The notes under the pieces: generated by a model | Seen by the model: the letters and a program-made list of their open reading frames with translations, nothing else | Database searches by the model: none | Told to the model about the DNA's origin: nothing | Translations under genes and position numbers: made by a program | NCBI GenBank assembly: GCA_950069165.1 | Contig: CATMIT010000073.1 | Location: 1-6,908 of the forward strand | From: an uncultured Flavobacteriales bacterium | GTDB taxonomy: Bacteria > Bacteroidota > Bacteroidia > Flavobacteriales > BACL11 | DNA: 6,908 bases | Direction: 5' to 3' | Shown here: one piece after another, positions 6,177 through 6,908 of the stretch | Layout: each line of letters starts with the position of its first letter | How positions within the stretch are numbered: the stretch's first letter is position 1

Positions 6177-6908
6177 ATGAAAGTTAAAAATTCCAACTTT
6201 GTAGATTATGTCAAAATCTTTTGCCGTTCTGGGAAAGGAGGTCAAGGTTCTGCTCACTTTTTAAGGGATAAAACCACTGCAAAAGGTGGTCCAGATGGTG
6301 GTGATGGTGGTGATGGTGGACACATAATTCTTAGAGGTAATGAGCAAATGTGGACACTTTTACACTTACGGTACAAAAAACATATTTTTGCAGAACATGG
6401 TGGAGTTGGTAGTGGTAATCACAAACACGGAAAAGATGGAGCAAGTCAGATTATTGATGTGCCACTGGGTACTATTGCAAAAGATGCTGAAACGGGAGAA
6501 ATTCTTTGTGAGATTACAAATCATGGAGAAGAGTTTGTAATGGTGAAAGGCGGTATGGGAGGCAGAGGAAACTCCCATTTCAAATCGCCCACCAATCAAT
6601 CACCAAGATACGCACAACCCGGAATTGATGTAATAGAAGGTTGGTTTATTTTGGAATTGAAAGTACTGGCGGATATTGGATTAGTAGGCTTTCCCAATGC
6701 GGGGAAATCAACTTTATTATCGGTTGTTTCTGCTGCAAAACCTGAAATTGCTAATTATCCTTTTACTACTTTGGTTCCCAATTTAGGGATTGTTTCTTAC
6801 AGAGAGCACAAGTCCTTTATTATGGCGGATATTCCAGGAATAATTGAAGGAGCAGCAGAGGGTAAAGGTTTGGGATTACGCTTTTTACGCCATATTGAAA
6901 GGAACTCA
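6177..6908 (+). CDS. obgE: Obg/CgtA family GTPase, C-terminus beyond the window
   Basis: Obg is an essential GTPase that binds the 50S ribosomal subunit during late assembly and responds to guanine nucleotides including ppGpp. The window holds the first 244 codons, still open at the last base. Residues 7 to about 163 form the glycine-rich Obg fold: NFVDYVKI, SGKGGQGS (18-25), GGPDGGDGGDGGHI (37-50), KGGMGGRGNSHF (124-135) and PRYAQPG (143-149). The G domain begins with the P-loop GFPNAGKST (171-179), then the switch I segment YPFTTLVPNLG (194-204) and switch II DIPGIIEGA (218-226). The G4 and G5 motifs and C-terminus are missing only because the window ends. The start ATG is 5 bases after the adk stop and gives the expected short lead into NFVDYVKI. 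It was recognised by reading this frame directly, since no stop codon lies in the window. Confidence 0.96.
   Translation, partial: MKVKNSNFVDYVKIFCRSGKGGQGSAHFLRDKTTAKGGPDGGDGGDGGHIILRGNEQMWTLLHLRYKKHIFAEHGGVGSGNHKHGKDGASQIIDVPLGTIAKDAETGEILCEITNHGEEFVMVKGGMGGRGNSHFKSPTNQSPRYAQPGIDVIEGWFILELKVLADIGLVGFPNAGKSTLLSVVSAAKPEIANYPFTTLVPNLGIVSYREHKSFIMADIPGIIEGAAEGKGLGLRFLRHIERNS

Noticed and set aside
6283..6320. A GGTGAT-type short tandem repeat
   Set aside because: It encodes the conserved glycine-rich loop GGPDGGDGGDGGH of the Obg fold, so it is protein-driven and not a repeat element.

Overview
The window looks like ordinary chromosome from a member of the Bacteroidota, most likely a flavobacterium-like, AT-rich organism. 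Three things point there. Three separate transcription starts carry the Bacteroidota -7 box TAnnTTTG. Start codons follow A-rich leaders without clear Shine-Dalgarno sequences. The tight order hpt-adk-obgE is, from general knowledge, common in this phylum. No mobile element, CRISPR array, tRNA, rRNA or prophage signal was found.

The left half (1-3038) reads on the minus strand. A TATATTTG promoter drives an atypical family 9 glycosyltransferase, followed after 4 bases by lpd (dihydrolipoamide dehydrogenase, E3). A strong hairpin plus nine-U terminator ends that unit. Immediately beyond it, a small zinc-ribbon protein appears to have its own promoter, TAAATTTG, whose upstream part would overlap the terminator's U-tract.

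The right half (3133-6908) reads on the plus strand from a TATCTTTG promoter. It is a very compact five-gene run: a cytoplasmic-looking M61 metallopeptidase with a C-terminal PDZ domain, a small CDGSH iron-sulfur protein, hpt, adk and obgE (cut by the window end). Junctions are 0 bases, a 1-base TAATG overlap, a 7-base overlap and 5 bases, so one transcript with translational coupling is likely. Hpt (purine salvage), Adk (AMP/ADP balance) and Obg (GTP/ppGpp-responsive ribosome-assembly GTPase) form a coherent purine-nucleotide and growth-control group. The peptidase and CDGSH protein have no obvious link to it.

The most notable observations are a one-base frameshift in the CDGSH gene, at a run of six A, and the unusual glycosyltransferase, which has two four-cysteine clusters and an altered donor-site motif. 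No clearly new multi-gene system is visible.
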